64,000 bases of DNA from Shinisaurus crocodilurus. Lineage: Eukaryota > Chordata > Lepidosauria > Squamata > Shinisauridae. A model generated the notes under the pieces. That model was not told where the DNA came from, ran no database searches, and saw only the letters and a list, made by a program, of their open reading frames with translations. Location: NCBI GenBank assembly GCA_021292165.1, contig CM037879.1, positions 156,023,278-156,087,277 on the forward strand. Reading direction: 5' to 3'. The stretch's first letter is position 1, and each line of letters starts with the position of its first letter. Shown here piece by piece: positions 22,696 to 33,750 of the stretch. The translations under genes and the position numbers were made by a program.

Positions 22696-24811
22696 TCAAG
22701 CAAAGTCACCCCCTCTCCTCGAGCCCCTGGAGCGTTGCTGAGGGTGAGAGCGCTGTGGTGCTTGTGTTTGTGGGGCATGAGGCCGATGGTTTCCACCCCG
22801 ATATTGTCTGGATGGTCGGTATGACGGGTAAAGAAACCGAGTCCAGTGTTTTGGCTTAAATTGTTGTGGTGGAGGTTGACAGACGAGCCCCATCTTTTTG
22901 GCCGTCGCCAAGGCCTTTTGAGCGGAGTCCAGAGAGTCATCCGTGGTGGCGTTGAACAACCCCTCTCCGTCAAATGGGAGGTCTTCGATCTTCGCTCTAT
23001 CATCGGGAGTCAAGTTGGTAGAGCGAAGCCAGGCGTGCCTCCTCAGAGCCACGGACCCGATCATTGACCTGGCGTGGCTATCGCCCTGGTGGCGGTATTC
23101 ATTTGTAAAGCACCAATGCTGGTGGCCTCCTTGATGTACTGCGCTGCCTGGTCCCTCTTGTCATCCGGCAGATAATCACAGAGGTCTCCCAGCATCTCTG
23201 TGATAAACATCTGGTATCTAGCTAGTAACGCCTCATAGTTAGATACCTTCAGGCCGAGGGAAGACGAGGAGTAGATCCTACGGCCGTAAGAGTCTAGCGT
23301 CTTGCCCTCTTTATCTGCCGGAGTGGTGTGCTGTTTTCCCCCACGAGACTGTGCTGATTTTACAATGAGCGAGTTCGGGGTCAGATGGGAAAACAGGAAC
23401 TTTGCTCCTTCTTCCTGGACCCTGTACATTGACTCCAGTCTCTTAGCTGTTGGTTTTGTGGAGGCTGGGGTCTTCCAGGTCTCTTGCACCGTCTCCAGCA
23501 ATGTCGGCAAGAAAGGAAGGAGTAAATTATTAGATTGGGTGGTCTTCAGGATAGCATAGATATCATCTTTTGCCTTTCCCTTTGCTGCTTTTGCTTCCAC
23601 CCCTAGGGCCGTCACCATCCGTTTAATATGTTCCACGAAGATCCCCATATCCTCCGACGGGGAGATCGCTTCCTTCGATTCCACCTGTGTATCTGGGGAG
23701 GTGGAATGAGAGGAGGAGGCCTCCGAGTTGGAGTCTGACACATATGCCGATCCCAACGAAGAGTGCGTAGTAGCGGGCACCGCAATCGATTGCGCGGACT
23801 GCGCGGTCGATGTCGAGGCGAGAGGTTGTTTGTCGGCCTCGACTGTAGGGCGAGATATAGTCGTATCCTGTCGCGGTGTCGGCGTCCTAGATCTGCGGTT
23901 ACGGCGTCGGTCTCGAGGAGGCGAGCGTCGGTACCGGCGAGAGTAATGGTCTGCCCTTCTCCGACCGTGGGGGCTTCGAGAACGAGAACTGTAGCTTCTC
24001 GATCTCGAGTCCGAATAGTAGGAGCTCGACCAAGATCTGTCATCCCGGCGGTGGGAGTAGATAGATCGGGAGGTGGATGCTCTAGAAGCTGAATCACAGC
24101 TCCGGTATCGAGGGGATCGAGATCGGTGGCAGCGTTCCATCTGCTCCTCTCTATGGTACACTGCTGGAGGCGACAGATGTGGTGGAGGACCTCTCGAGCC
24201 CGAACGAGGTCGCTCCAACGGTGGGGAAGCCACGATTTCTCCTTCCGACAGGGAGGTGGCTACAGCTGGCGGCTGTTTTATCGGGGTTTTCGAACCCGAC
24301 TCTCGGCCTCGAGGAGACGTCGTCGAGGCCGGAGGAGACTGGCGGGCAATCGGTCCCATAGCTCGATCCCGAGCCTCAGTCATAGTCGCCATAAACAAAG
24401 CGGTTTGCTTTGAGACCGTCATAGTAGTTGAAGTCGATGGGCCCTCGCCTTCGTCGTCTTTTTCCGCCATTTTCTTTTTGAGGCGTTCCTCCTTGTCCTT
24501 GCGGGCCTTTTTTGCCAGTTTTTTTTTGCTGCCGACGTGTCCGGAGTCTTTGACAGCTTTCTGGCTACCTGGGAGCCCCCAGGTTTCTCCTCCGGAGTAG
24601 GGCCCTTCGCTGATAGAGACTGCTCCCAAAGGAGAGCTCTTAGCTTGGCTAGGCGGTGTTTTCGCGCCTGTTTTGTGAAGGCCTTGCAGTGCTCGCAGGC
24701 CTCCATTTTGTGCTCTTGCCCCAGGCAGAGCAAGCACAGCAGGTGCTTGTCAGCGGGTGGGATTTTTGTTCCACACCGCTGGCATTTTCGGAAGGCTGCC
24801 TTTAGAGGCAT
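22696..24811 (-). pseudogene. DIRS gag-like protein with an Arg/Ser-rich domain (two frameshifts)
   Basis: Starts at ATG 24,811 (MPLKAAFRKC). A Cys/His cluster follows (CQRCG, then HLLCLLCLGQEH, then CEHCKAF), the zinc-binding-like N terminus usual in vertebrate DIRS gag. The frame shifts at an A9 run (24,519-24,527). The second part carries a long Arg/Ser-rich stretch (RSRSPRYRS to RNRRSRTPTPR, about 23,880-24,130) and the conserved gag core ending LPDDKRDQAAQYIKEATS. A second shift near 23,085-23,095 leads into MIGSVALRRHAWLRS and EDLPFDGEGLF, then a Gln/Arg-rich tail ending at 22,696. Gag binds element RNA and assembles particles in related elements; a role for the RS domain is not shown. 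Confidence 0.85.
24519..24527 (-). other. A9 run with in-phase A_AAA_AAC slippery heptamer in gag
   Basis: On the minus strand GCAGC is followed by nine A and CTGG. In the upstream frame the codons read GCA AAA AAA AAC, so A_AAA_AAC is in the phase used by -1 frameshift sites, and a -1 shift leads exactly into the downstream gag frame. A one-base length change in the run explains the break equally well. Confidence 0.6.
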
Positions 24812-25027
24812 AATAGAATAGATTAGACGTAGAATGGAAGAAGGATAAGAACGGGGGAGAGATAGGAATAGCAAGGATTTTTTTTTTTTATGATTTTTTT
24901 TGAAACAGAAGTTAGATAGTGAAAGAGAATTGAGAACAGAAGTTATTATGAGAGGAGTTTTATTAGAAAGAAGGAAAAGAACACTCAACTAGAACGACTC
25001 TGAAGAGAGAGAGAAGAACCCAACGAC

Positions 25028-25202
25028 TAGTCGCAATGGCGGTCGAAGAGGAACTGAGGAGACGGGCAGGAACCGCGCTAAGGAGCACGCGCAGGGGGAG
25101 GGGCTCCCGCCCAATCCACCTCAGCTATAGAAATTTCCCGAACGATCTCAGCGCAGGCGCAGAGAACCCATGTGTGTGTGATGCACAGAGACCACGAAGA
25201 AG
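25028..25202 (-). repeat. DIRS terminus B (inverted repeat)
   Basis: Inverted counterpart of 19,232-19,402. It ends GAGACCACGAAGAAG; the next bases AACATC are host. The short GAAGAAG end resembles the start of the host-side junction at the other end (AAGAAGG), as expected if integration used a short identity. Confidence 0.88.
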
Positions 25203-25289
25203 AACATCATACAACAGCAAAAACCTCTGACCTACCATCTTAATTAAAAGCAGTCTGAAATAAAAATGTATTTTGGGCCCACCTAAAAG

Positions 25290-25616
25290 TAAATAGTCTG
25301 ATCTGGTGTCTGGTGTGGAATGAGCTCCCCAAAGAGGCTCGCCTGGCACCTACTTTGTACTCTTTCCGGCGCCAGGTGAAGACCTTTCTATTCTCCTAGG
25401 CATGTTAATCATTTTAATCATCTTAATTATTTTAATCTTGTAGCTGTTTTTAATTCTGCTGCTAGCTCTGCTGTTTGTTTTTAATCTGTGGTTTTAAGTT
25501 TTATATTTATTTTATATTGTATTTTATGGTTTTAACTGTTGTAAACCGCCCAGAGAGCTTCGGCTATTGGGCGGTGTAAAAATGTATTACATAAATAAAT
25601 AAATAAATAAAAATCA
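25290..25616 (+). mobile_element. L2-type LINE 3' end
   Basis: Codes for the end of ORF2 (WNELPKEARLAPT, then VKTFLFS*), followed by a T-rich 3' UTR with GTAAACCGCCCAGAGAGCTT and a (TAAA)n tail. Strongly 5'-truncated. Confidence 0.8.
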
Positions 25617-26546
25617 GGGCATAGAATCACTGCAACAAGATCTACCATATTCAGAAAGGGTTGTAGCTAGCATATCAGCATAAGCTGATAAAAGGCACTC
25701 TTAGCCACCTCTGCCATGTGAGTTTCCACAGATAGCGCTGAGTTCAGGACCCACAAACTTGGCCTTTCAGAAGGAGCTCAACTGCGTCCAGAACTGGTTG
25801 AACACCTCTGTACAGAGCAATTGGCTTCCCCACCAACAATACTTCTGTCTTGTCTTGATTAAGTCTCATGTTGTTCACCCTCATCCAAAACTGCCACTAC
25901 ACATTAGTTCAATAGTTTTCACAGGCTCCCTGGGATTAGTAGGTGGAAATGAGAGCTAGAATTGTGAGTCATCCACATACTGATGACACTATAACCTACT
26001 TTTATATCCTGCTCTTCTACTAAAAGTACCCAGAGTGGTATACAACATAATCATAAAACCAATAAAAACACAAGTACAAACAAACAATTTTTTTTAAAGC
26101 AATAACAAAATACAGACAACACTTAACAACAAAGCAAATCAAAAACCTAGTGGCAGCAATAAGACGATATTCATTAAAACTTTCAATAATAAAACTAGGT
26201 GTTGTTATATACTAAAAGTTCACCGAAATAAAAGACACACATAGAGGGAGCCTGACCAGTTTGAACTGGGAGGGCATTCCAGTGTTACAACAACACCCCC
26301 ACGAAGGCTCTGTCCCTTGTGCTCACTCACCAAATCTCCTAGGATGGCACCAAGGACAAGGCCTCTTATATTGATGATCCTAGTTCCTGGGCAGACCTAC
26401 ATGGCAGCAAGGGGTCCCCAATAAAACAAGCAATGAGAATATGGAAGGGGGGGTGCCCTGAAAGGCAGAGTATACATTTATTTATTTATTTATTAAATAA
26501 ATACCTAAACGAAAGTCGTTTTCAGAAGATGACTCCTAGTACTGCT
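25617..26546. other. No gene seen; likely old repeat fragments
   Basis: Two stretches (about 25,640-25,990 and 25,991-26,420) read like antisense LINE 3' sequence but could not be assigned. A (TTTA)n run sits near 26,478-26,505. Confidence 0.35.
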
Positions 26547-26801
26547 ATTATTTATTTATCTATTTATTTATTATAACATTTATATCCCACCTTTTTTCCT
26601 CTTTTCTAGAAACCTAAAGTGGCTTACATGGTCCTCCTCCTCTCCATTTTATCCTCACAACAGCCCTGTGAGTGTGAGGTAGGTTAGCTGAGAGTCAGTG
26701 GCTGGCCCAAAGTCACCGAGTGAGCTTCATGGCCGAGTGGGGACTAGAACCTGGATCTCCCAAATCCCAGTCCGACACTCTGACCACTACGCAACACTGG
26801 C
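26547..26801 (-). mobile_element. tRNA-derived SINE (copy 4)
   Basis: Minus-strand copy: tail ATTTATTATAACATTTATAT, body CACAACAGCCCTGTGAG, head complement CTACGCAACACTGGC at the right. Nearly full length. Confidence 0.8.
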
Positions 26802-27204
26802 GTATTATTTCAATTTATGAGTTGCCCTCTGGCCGAAGCTGAAGCTCTCAGAGCAACGTACATAATAAAAACAAGATCAAACCAAGGTTAAAACCAATAA
26901 TGAAACACATTAAAAAGTATGATTTTACAAGCAGCAACAAAAATTCAGCATTTAAATTCAGTGCTACCAATTAAACGGCAATGCACACTGATTCTGCCTT
27001 TTCTCCCTAATGGCTTTGTTGTGGAAAGAAAAACAATGGACAAACAAGGAAAACATGGGAGGGTTACAAATGGAAGGCATTCTCGCCTGGATCCCCCCAT
27101 AAAATTCCATGTTTGAGGCAGGATAAAAGTCTCATCTGGAAGCAACCCAAAAAGCAAACAAACGAACTGGCTGATCTCAATGCAGAGGAGGGTTTGACCA
27201 GGGC
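26802..27204. other. No gene seen
   Basis: The first part (ATGAGTTGCCCTCTGGCCG, near 26,818) looks like another antisense LINE tail. The remainder is unassigned. Confidence 0.35.
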
Positions 27205-27300
27205 AAATTTATTTATTTATTTTTATTTATTATATTTATTAATTGCCCATCTGGCCAGACATCTGGCCACTCTGAGCGATGTACAATCCAATAAAATTAA
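27205..27300 (-). mobile_element. L2 LINE 3' tail
   Basis: Reverse complement of the L2 tail seen at 42,790-42,866: AT-rich (TTTA)n, then AATTGCCCATCTGGCCAG and GAGCGATGTACAATCC. Confidence 0.7.
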
Positions 27301-27421
27301 GAGGTGGATAAGTATTATATTGACAGCCAAACTAATAAAGATCTGTGAACAGAAGCTTTCATGTTTGGGGATTATTTGGATAGGGATCGGAGCACTGGAA
27401 GAGGCATAGTTTAACAGCCTT

Positions 27422-27546
27422 CCCCAAGCTGGTACCCTTCAGATGTTATGGACTACAATTCCCATCAGCCCCAGCCAGCATGGCAAATGGTCAGGCATGC
27501 TGGGAGTTGTAATCCAAAATATCTGGAGGGTGCCAGTTTGGGGGAA
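27422..27546. mobile_element. hAT-like foldback element
   Basis: Ends CCCCAAGCTGGTACCCTTCA and the complement of GAGGGTGCCAGTTTGGGGG pair. Inner arms are GGACTACAATTCCCATCAG and GGGAGTTGTAATCC. About 125 bp, no coding capacity. Confidence 0.75.
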
Positions 27547-28619
27547 AGCTGACTTAATTCTTTATCCCTGTGCCATTTTCCCAACTGAAATGCCACTCCA
27601 ACACCCGAAGCTGCTATCTGCCCCACAAGGGAAAACATACAGATGCTAGAGAGAAAGGGTAGCCATTCTGGGCATAAGGAGAAGAGAAACGAACCAGGAG
27701 GATTAAAGTTAGGAGGGAGACAACAAAAAAAGGGTGTGATGACACAGACCAGTGAAACATGGAATAAATGGAACTGAAATAAAGAGGAGCAGAGCAGTGG
27801 AGCAAGTTAAATGCAACACATGAACAGAGAAGGGGAAAAGGGGAACTCAGTAATTGGATAACTTCTCCCCTCCTCCGGCAAAAAAAGATTTCACTCAAAC
27901 AACTCATGAAATCACTGATGTGAAGTTAAACACAATCCTTTATATCGCAAAAATATACTGAAAGAAACATCTGAAGATATAAAATATCTGATATATTCAC
28001 AAAATTAGTATAGAAACGGAAAAGTTACAAATCCCCCCAGCGTTCTAAATTTATATAAAACAGATGACAAGAATCCACTTGAGAAGGAATTGGAGCCTTC
28101 ATCTGAACAATTCAAAGGTTTTGAGCCTCCTGGAGTTTCAAATAATACTGAGACTTAAACACAGCATTTCAAAGCCCACAAGAATGACCAACCTACAGCA
28201 TTTCAAAGCCCACAAGAATGACCAACCTACACAAGTTCATGTAGTACCTACCGTATATTAGTTATTTATGGCCCATAACAAAAAACCCACCAATTTTTGC
28301 AAAGTTCCCCTAGTTTGAAGGTAAGTAATCCTTACTCACAGAAGGTAAGAGCTAAGGAATCAAAATCTCTCACACACCTCGGTTTGGGTATTAGGCAGTA
28401 TCTGCCACCACCTTTTGAGAAGTCTTGCATCTACTCTTCAAGCCTGTTCAGCAGTTAATAGCTGTGTGGGGAATTATTTCTACTAATTATTCATACGGTA
28501 TTATTCATGCAATTAGGGCTCTGCAGTGTTAAATCAGGGTTACATGAAACTTGTTACAAGATGGAGATTTATCTCCTTGTCAGAAAGAGTGCATCATTTG
28601 AATGGTGGCAAGAGAGTTA
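27547..28619. other. No gene seen; short direct repeat
   Basis: Contains two adjacent copies of a 34-bp unit (CAGCATTTCAAAGCCCACAA...) near 28,162-28,229. No coding signal. Confidence 0.45.
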
Positions 28620-28858
28620 ATTTATTTATCTATATCTATCTATTCCATTTATATCCTGCCTTTCCTCCGAGCCCAAGGCAGCATACGTGATCTTCCTCTT
28701 CTTCATTTTATCCTCACAACAACCTCTGAGGCAGGCTAGGCTGAGAGTCAGGGACTGGCCCAAAGTCACCCAGTGAGCTTCATGGCTGAATGGGGACTAG
28801 AACCCCGGTCTCCCCAGTCCTAGTCCAACACTCTAACCACTACACCACACTGGCTCTC
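28620..28858 (-). mobile_element. tRNA-derived SINE (copy 5, full length)
   Basis: Tail at the left (ATTTATTTATCTATATCTAT), body CACAACAACCTCTGAGGCAG, head complement CTACACCACACTGGCTCTC at the right. Confidence 0.82.
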
Positions 28859-29437
28859 CATTGTGTACGTGATTGTACATTATCCAAAGGAAGCTTCTGA
28901 ATGCATGTTGTGTCTGTAGCATGGGCCTGCTGAGTTGGGATGTTGTTTCTGTCTGTGCGGTCTGCCAATAAGCCTACAGCTGAGCTGCCAAGGACTGAAC
29001 TCTCCACAAGTTTCACTGGTTTTACTCCGTACACCAAGAGTCCCTGAACTCTTTTTGGGTTGCTGGGTAAATTTGAAATTTTGAAAGAGTGAGCGTTCTC
29101 ACAAATGGCTGCCATGATGGGTGTGGCCTTTCACAAACCACCCCTTTCCCAGAAGGCAAGCTGGTGGGACTACTGGAAAAGTATCTTGCCCAAGAACCTA
29201 AGTACAAGGCAGAGGTGGGGTATGAGCTCCAAAACATAAAACCACTCTTATGAACCCAAATAAAGATGGAGCTTGAGGGCAGCACTTCATTTTGCAGCAT
29301 GCAAGTCTTCCAGTTAAAAAACTTTTTAAAAAAATATTAAATAAAATAAAATCAGAAGGGATAGGGAGTCTGGTGGACGCCAAGAGAGTTTCACATGGGC
29401 ACACTGGTGCCCACAGGAAACATGTTGGAAACCCCAG

Positions 29438-29471
<34 letters not shown>

Positions 29472-29801
29472 CACAATAACTGATAACTGTGCATTCTTGC
29501 ATGTTCTGAGGAACTACAGAGAAATTGATGGGCAAGGAGATAGTTTTCTACGTGGAAGGGCAGGAAAGAAAGAACGTAAGGAAGATTCTAACAAGGCTTT
29601 TGAGACATGGCTTGAAAGATGAAGACGATGCGACAAAACACAAGTGTTCCGGAAGGAAATTTTGGTGGGTGGGTGGGGTGGAATTAGTCACAAAATATGT
29701 ATCCACTCAGATGACAAAAGAGAGGCTCTATGGCAAGTGCTGCCCACAGAGTTGTGTGGGTGTAGCAGTGGAGGTCTCAGCGAGGATATAATAATATAAA
29801 A
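28859..29801. other. No gene seen; (CA)n at 29,441-29,469
   Basis: Open frames across the CA repeat come from dinucleotide repetition. The rest is unassigned. Confidence 0.45.
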
Positions 29802-29932
29802 GGGTGCAATCCTATGCATGTTTAGACAGAAAAAAGTCCTGACTCCCAGCATTCCCTAGCCAGCTTGGCTGGCTGGGGAATGCTGGGACTCAGAGGACTT
29901 TTTTCTGTCTAAACAAGCATAGGATTGCTCCG
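29802..29932. mobile_element. Near-perfect hairpin miniature element
   Basis: Left arm GGTGCAATCCTATGCATG through GCATTCCCTAGCCAGC pairs with the right arm through GACTTTTTTCTGTCTAAACA to GCATAGGATTGC. The arms are about 60 bp each with few differences. Related to the element at 13,525-13,669; no clear TTA duplication here. Confidence 0.7.
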
Positions 29933-29953
29933 TAAGAAAATTAAAATGTAGGG

Positions 29954-30096
29954 CAGGGGTAGGCAGCCTGGTACCCTCCTGGTTTATTTGTTTTTATACT
30001 ACAGCTTCCATTAGCCCCAGACAGCATGGCCAATGGTCAGAGGTTATGGGAGTTGTAGTCCAAAACATCTGGAGGGCAACCGTTGCCCATCCCTCA
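29954..30096. mobile_element. hAT-like foldback element
   Basis: Ends CAGGGGTAGGCAGCCTGGTA and the complement of AACCGTTGCCCATCCCT, with inner arm GGGAGTTGTAGTCCAAAACA. Same family as 18,259. Confidence 0.72.
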
Positions 30097-30528
30097 TGTA
30101 GGGTGAGGAACGAAGAAACCTTTTAGAAGTTGAGGGGGGGAAATATCTTGCACTGGGTTTGAAAAATAAGAGAAGATAGCATAGAGAACTAGGGAGGCAT
30201 CTGATAATCTCAGAGCTATGGAGGGTAAGTTTTCTCATGCACTATTTAATCCTACTAGCTCTTAGCCTTCTGGCCTTCCTCCATGCCCCAAAATGTCTTG
30301 TTTCAGATTTCCGCTAGCAATATCCACCCCTCTTCCCCTCTGCAAATGAACCAACAATCTTAATCTTTAAAAGATAACATGTACGGTATTTGTAAAACAC
30401 ACACACACACACTTTAAAAATATACGCTACAAAAATAAAACCTTGCCAGCAAACCACTAACTGGTTGCCCAAATAGATGTTGCTGTAACATGTCTTCTCA
30501 AAGTAAGTCTTCTTTTAAAAATTATTAT
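30097..30528. other. No gene seen
   Basis: Unassigned; short (CA)n near 30,399-30,412. Confidence 0.4.
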
Positions 30529-30787
30529 TACAGTAATGCCTTGGATTGCAAGCATAATTCGTTCCAGAACCGTGCTTGTAAGCCAAAACACTCTTATATC
30601 AAAGCGAGTCTCTGGCGGGCATGAGCAGGGCCGATTTCAGCCCGCTATGCCCGCTTGAGGCGAGCGGTTACATCCCTACGTATTGCAAGACGTCACTTGT
30701 TTATCAAGTCAAAATTTATTTTAAAAATTTGCTTGTCTTGCAAAACGCCCTCAGACCAAGTTACTTGCAATCCAAGGTATTATTGTA
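30529..30787. mobile_element. Mariner-type miniature element (copy 2)
   Basis: TA-flanked, ends CAGTAATGCCTTGGATTGCA and the complement of TTGCAATCCAAGGTATTATTG. The core CTCTGGCGGGCATGAG and GGTTACATCCCTACG match copy 1 at 6720 in the same orientation. Confidence 0.78.
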
Positions 30788-31559
30788 TTATTATTATTAG
30801 TAGTAGTAGTAGTAATAGTACTACTACTATTATTATTATTGAGTTTCAATTACGGTACATGTGTATAATATTACCAATGAGCATACCTACTCCTGGACTT
30901 ACTCCTACATAAGTGTATAGGATTGGCAGCCTCAGGGAAAATGCAACACTTCATGGGATCACAAGCCTTGTTCTTGCCTCTCCATTTAAAAGTGTTCCAC
31001 TCCCAGTAATGGAAGAAGCACTACCGGATCAACATGCTCACAATGCATCATAGGATACAACCATTTCAAAGCCCGCCATTACCTATGGCAGTAATGCTAG
31101 CTTAAAAATATACACATGCGAACATGCTGACCAATATAACAGAAGATGTAGACATTTAAGCACATATTATTGCTTTAGTCACTGACCCATTTATTTCAGT
31201 TCCTATCCTCCTGACCCATCCTTTTAGCTCAGGGCAGGTTTAAAAACTAAAACTAACTACAGCATGCTTTGAATGTTCCAATATGACCTCTCTCTTCTCT
31301 GGTCCTCAGAGCTGATTCACACATTAATATGCTGCAGTCCTTATCTCATCTTTCAATGACTCAGAGCTGAACGCATTTACTAGTTTGACCCAAACATAGT
31401 TGATTCAAGCTCTGCCTGCTGTTATTTGTGATAGTTCATTCATACGTGCAATCAACTCTCATGGTGCTCAAGTCATTGAGCCATGAACATGTGTTGTGTG
31501 AACTCTCAGACAGTTTGTGATAAAAGTGAGTGTGCAACTTACCTTTAAATATATTAAGG
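30788..31559. other. No gene seen; trinucleotide repeats at 30,788-30,842
   Basis: (ATT)n, (AGT)n and (ACT)n tracts form a small self-complementary patch. The rest is unassigned. Confidence 0.45.
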
Positions 31560-32060
31560 AGAAATGAGAACAGTCCTGCTGGATCAGATCAAAAGTCCAT
31601 CTAGTCCAGAATCTTGTTTCTCACAATGGCCAAGCGGATGTTTCTAGGAAGCCCATAACCAGGACCTGGGGGCAACTCATATTCAACAGGACCGGCTCTA
31701 CCATTAGGCAGAGTGAGGCAGCTGCCTCAGGCAGCAGGTGTTGGAGGGCAGGGGGCAGCAGGGGCAGGACTGAGCTATGTGCGTCACATGTTCCATCCTG
31801 TGTCCCCTAAGCAAGCCTGCTACCTTCAAGTACAGTAGATGTTGCTTGCCCATCACCACTGTCAAAGTAAGATTGAAATGCCAGCCTGATCAGCCAGCCT
31901 GATCAGTACATGGAAGGAGATGGGGCATCATCTTCTCCGCCTCAGGCAACAAAATGCCTTGGGCCCGCCCTGGTATTCAACATTCCCCTTTTAAAGTGGC
32001 CATCACCACATCTTATGGCAATGAATTTGATAAATGAATTACGTGCTGTCAAAGGTACTT
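31560..32060 (-). mobile_element. CR1 LINE 3' UTR with a hAT-like insertion
   Basis: Antisense CR1 3' end (GTCCTGCTGGATCAGATCAA and CACAATGGCCAAGCGGATG) resumes after 31,975 with GGCCATCACCACATCTT. Between them lies a hAT-like element at about 31,690-31,972. Confidence 0.65.
31690..31972. mobile_element. hAT-like element, CAGGRCCGGC family
   Basis: Ends CAGGACCGGCTCTACCATTA and the complement of CTTGGGCCCGCCCTG. The flanks ATATTCAA and GTATTCAA match at 7 of 8 positions, and both belong to the interrupted CR1. Relatives: 48,698-48,986 and the GC-rich 49,708-50,227. Confidence 0.65.
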
Positions 32061-32239
32061 TTGTTCGTTTGTCTTGGATTTATTGCCAATTAACTTAAAT
32101 GAAATGAAAGTTTTAATATTATGGAAGAGGTTCTCACACCTTTCTTCTTCATCTTCTCTCTCTCTCTGCACCACTCATATTTTTTTAAACCTCTCAGCCT
32201 TTTTTTTAAAACTAAGAAGCCCCAAATTTCCTGGCTTTA

Positions 32240-32345
32240 TTTATTTATTTATTTATTTACATTTATTAATCGCCCATCTGGCCAGCAACCGGCCACCCTG
32301 GGCAATGTACAAAATAAAATACATTTAACAATATAAAATACATTT
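32240..32345 (-). mobile_element. L2 LINE 3' tail
   Basis: (TTTA)n, then AATCGCCCATCTGGCCAG and CCACCCTGGGCAATGTAC, the reverse complement of the L2 tail at 42,790-42,866. Confidence 0.75.
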
Positions 32346-33119
32346 AAAACAGTATTAAAAAAATTTAAAATCTTAACCCACCCCATATTTCCTCATAGAA
32401 AAGGTGCTCAAACCACATAATCAGTTTCATCGTCCTTTCCTGCCCATTTTCCCTCTCTTTGAGACAGTTTTTGAAATTTGCGCTGAAATTTGCAGATGTG
32501 GCTACATAACAGATTTATATAAGGGCATTACAATACTGCCCATTTCATTTCCAATTCTTTCCTAATAAACTTTAGCCTGGAATTTGCCTTGTTCGTTATC
32601 ACTGCACACTGAATTGAGCTATCCGCTGCAACCCCAAGATCTCTTATTTATACAGTGGTGTTTGAATGCTCAGAGTATTTCACATACACTATCTTAGTTA
32701 TCCTTGCAACACCTCTGAAAGGTAGATCAGTATTATTTATTATCCACATAATGCAAAAGGAGGCTGAGAGATAATGGCTAAGATGAGATGTGAAGCAAGC
32801 ACCTCCGGATTACCAACTCAGTCTGCAATCATATACATGCTTACCTGGGAGTAAATCCCACTGTACTGTAGGACTTATTTCTGAGTAGATATGCATAAAG
32901 TTGCACTATTTCTTAGCCATTACACTGCATCAGTTTATGAATGCTCTAGGTATGCTCAAAGTTTTGAATAAGTCAGTCACTACAGAGAAAATATTGCATT
33001 TTTCACCAACCTTGTTTAGTCATTTCCAAGCACTGTCAGATAGCTGCCTCTGCTCCTCCCACAGAATTTCTCATCATTGTTTAAGCACTGTTTAGTATCC
33101 TTTCCATTCTGCCTGAAGA
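32346..33119. other. No gene seen; possible miniature element at 32,823-32,915
   Basis: 32,823-32,915 shows inverted ends (TGCAATCATATACATGC / GATATGCATAAAGTTGCA) around TTACCTGGGAGTAAATCCCA, a common reptile foldback repeat. The rest is unassigned. Confidence 0.45.
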
Positions 33120-33750
33120 AGAACATAAGAGCCCTGCCAGACCAGACTAAAGGTCTCATTAGTCCAGCATGCTGTTTCCACAGTGGCCAACCAGATGCCC
33201 ATGGGAAGCCCACAAGCAGGACATGAGAGCAATAGCACCCTTCCGCTTATGTTCCCCATCAAATGATATTCAGAGGCTTACATCCATAGATAATGGAGAC
33301 ATACCTCACCTGATACTGGAAGCAAGATTTTATTTATTTATTTATTTAAAAAAATAATTAGGCCACCTTTAAGAGTAGAACCCTTAACATATAGCCATTA
33401 TGGCTAGTAGCCATTGATAACTTTATCCTCCATGAATTTCTCTAATCCCCTTTTAAAGCCATCCCAGTTAGCAGCCATCACTACATCTTGCAGTAGTGAA
33501 TCCCACAGTTTGACTATGCATGGTGTGAGGAAGTAATTCCTTTTATCTGTCCTGAATCTCCCACCATTCAGCTTCATTACAAGAAAGTTCTCATACTCCC
33601 ATGATAAAAGGTATGCTTCAATAGTTCTCACCACATCTAGTTTGTATTTCTTGCCTGTGTTGTAAACATGGCTCTCACAATCTCCACTACAAGGATTACT
33701 TAGAAGTCCCATACTGAAGACTTGGTTCAGTGCTGCAAAAAAGCTCCACA
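33120..33750 (-). mobile_element. CR1 LINE 3' end (end of ORF2 plus 3' UTR)
   Basis: The minus strand encodes the CR1 C-terminal region: LNGGRFRTDKRNYFLTPCIV, then KLWDSLLQDVVMA and NWDGFKRGLEKFMEDKVINGY-type text, followed by the 3' UTR to about 33,120 (GGACTAATGAGACC side). An AT-rich stretch at 33,329-33,395 interrupts the UTR. 5'-truncated; not functional. Confidence 0.82.

Larger units (their letters stand above)
19196..25202 (-). mobile_element. DIRS-type tyrosine-recombinase retrotransposon, nearly complete
   Basis: A 6.0-kb element read on the minus strand. From its 5' end (25,202) it has an inverted terminal repeat, gag, reverse transcriptase/RNase H/methyltransferase-like pol, tyrosine recombinase, the internal complementary region (19,571-19,660) and the other terminus (to 19,196). 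This order and the split termini define the DIRS order: a circular intermediate is made and integrated by a recombinase rather than by a DDE integrase, normally without target duplication, and none is seen. Four single-base frame breaks spread over the three coding regions make this copy non-autonomous as written. The near-identical termini suggest recent insertion. Confidence 0.93.

Noticed and set aside
19196..25202. LTR (Ty3/Gypsy) retrotransposon
   Set aside because: Termini are inverted, not direct; the integrating enzyme is a tyrosine recombinase; there is no protease or DDE integrase and no target duplication.
29198..29494. Cys/Val-rich and Thr/His-rich frames
   Set aside because: Translations of the (CA)n repeat.
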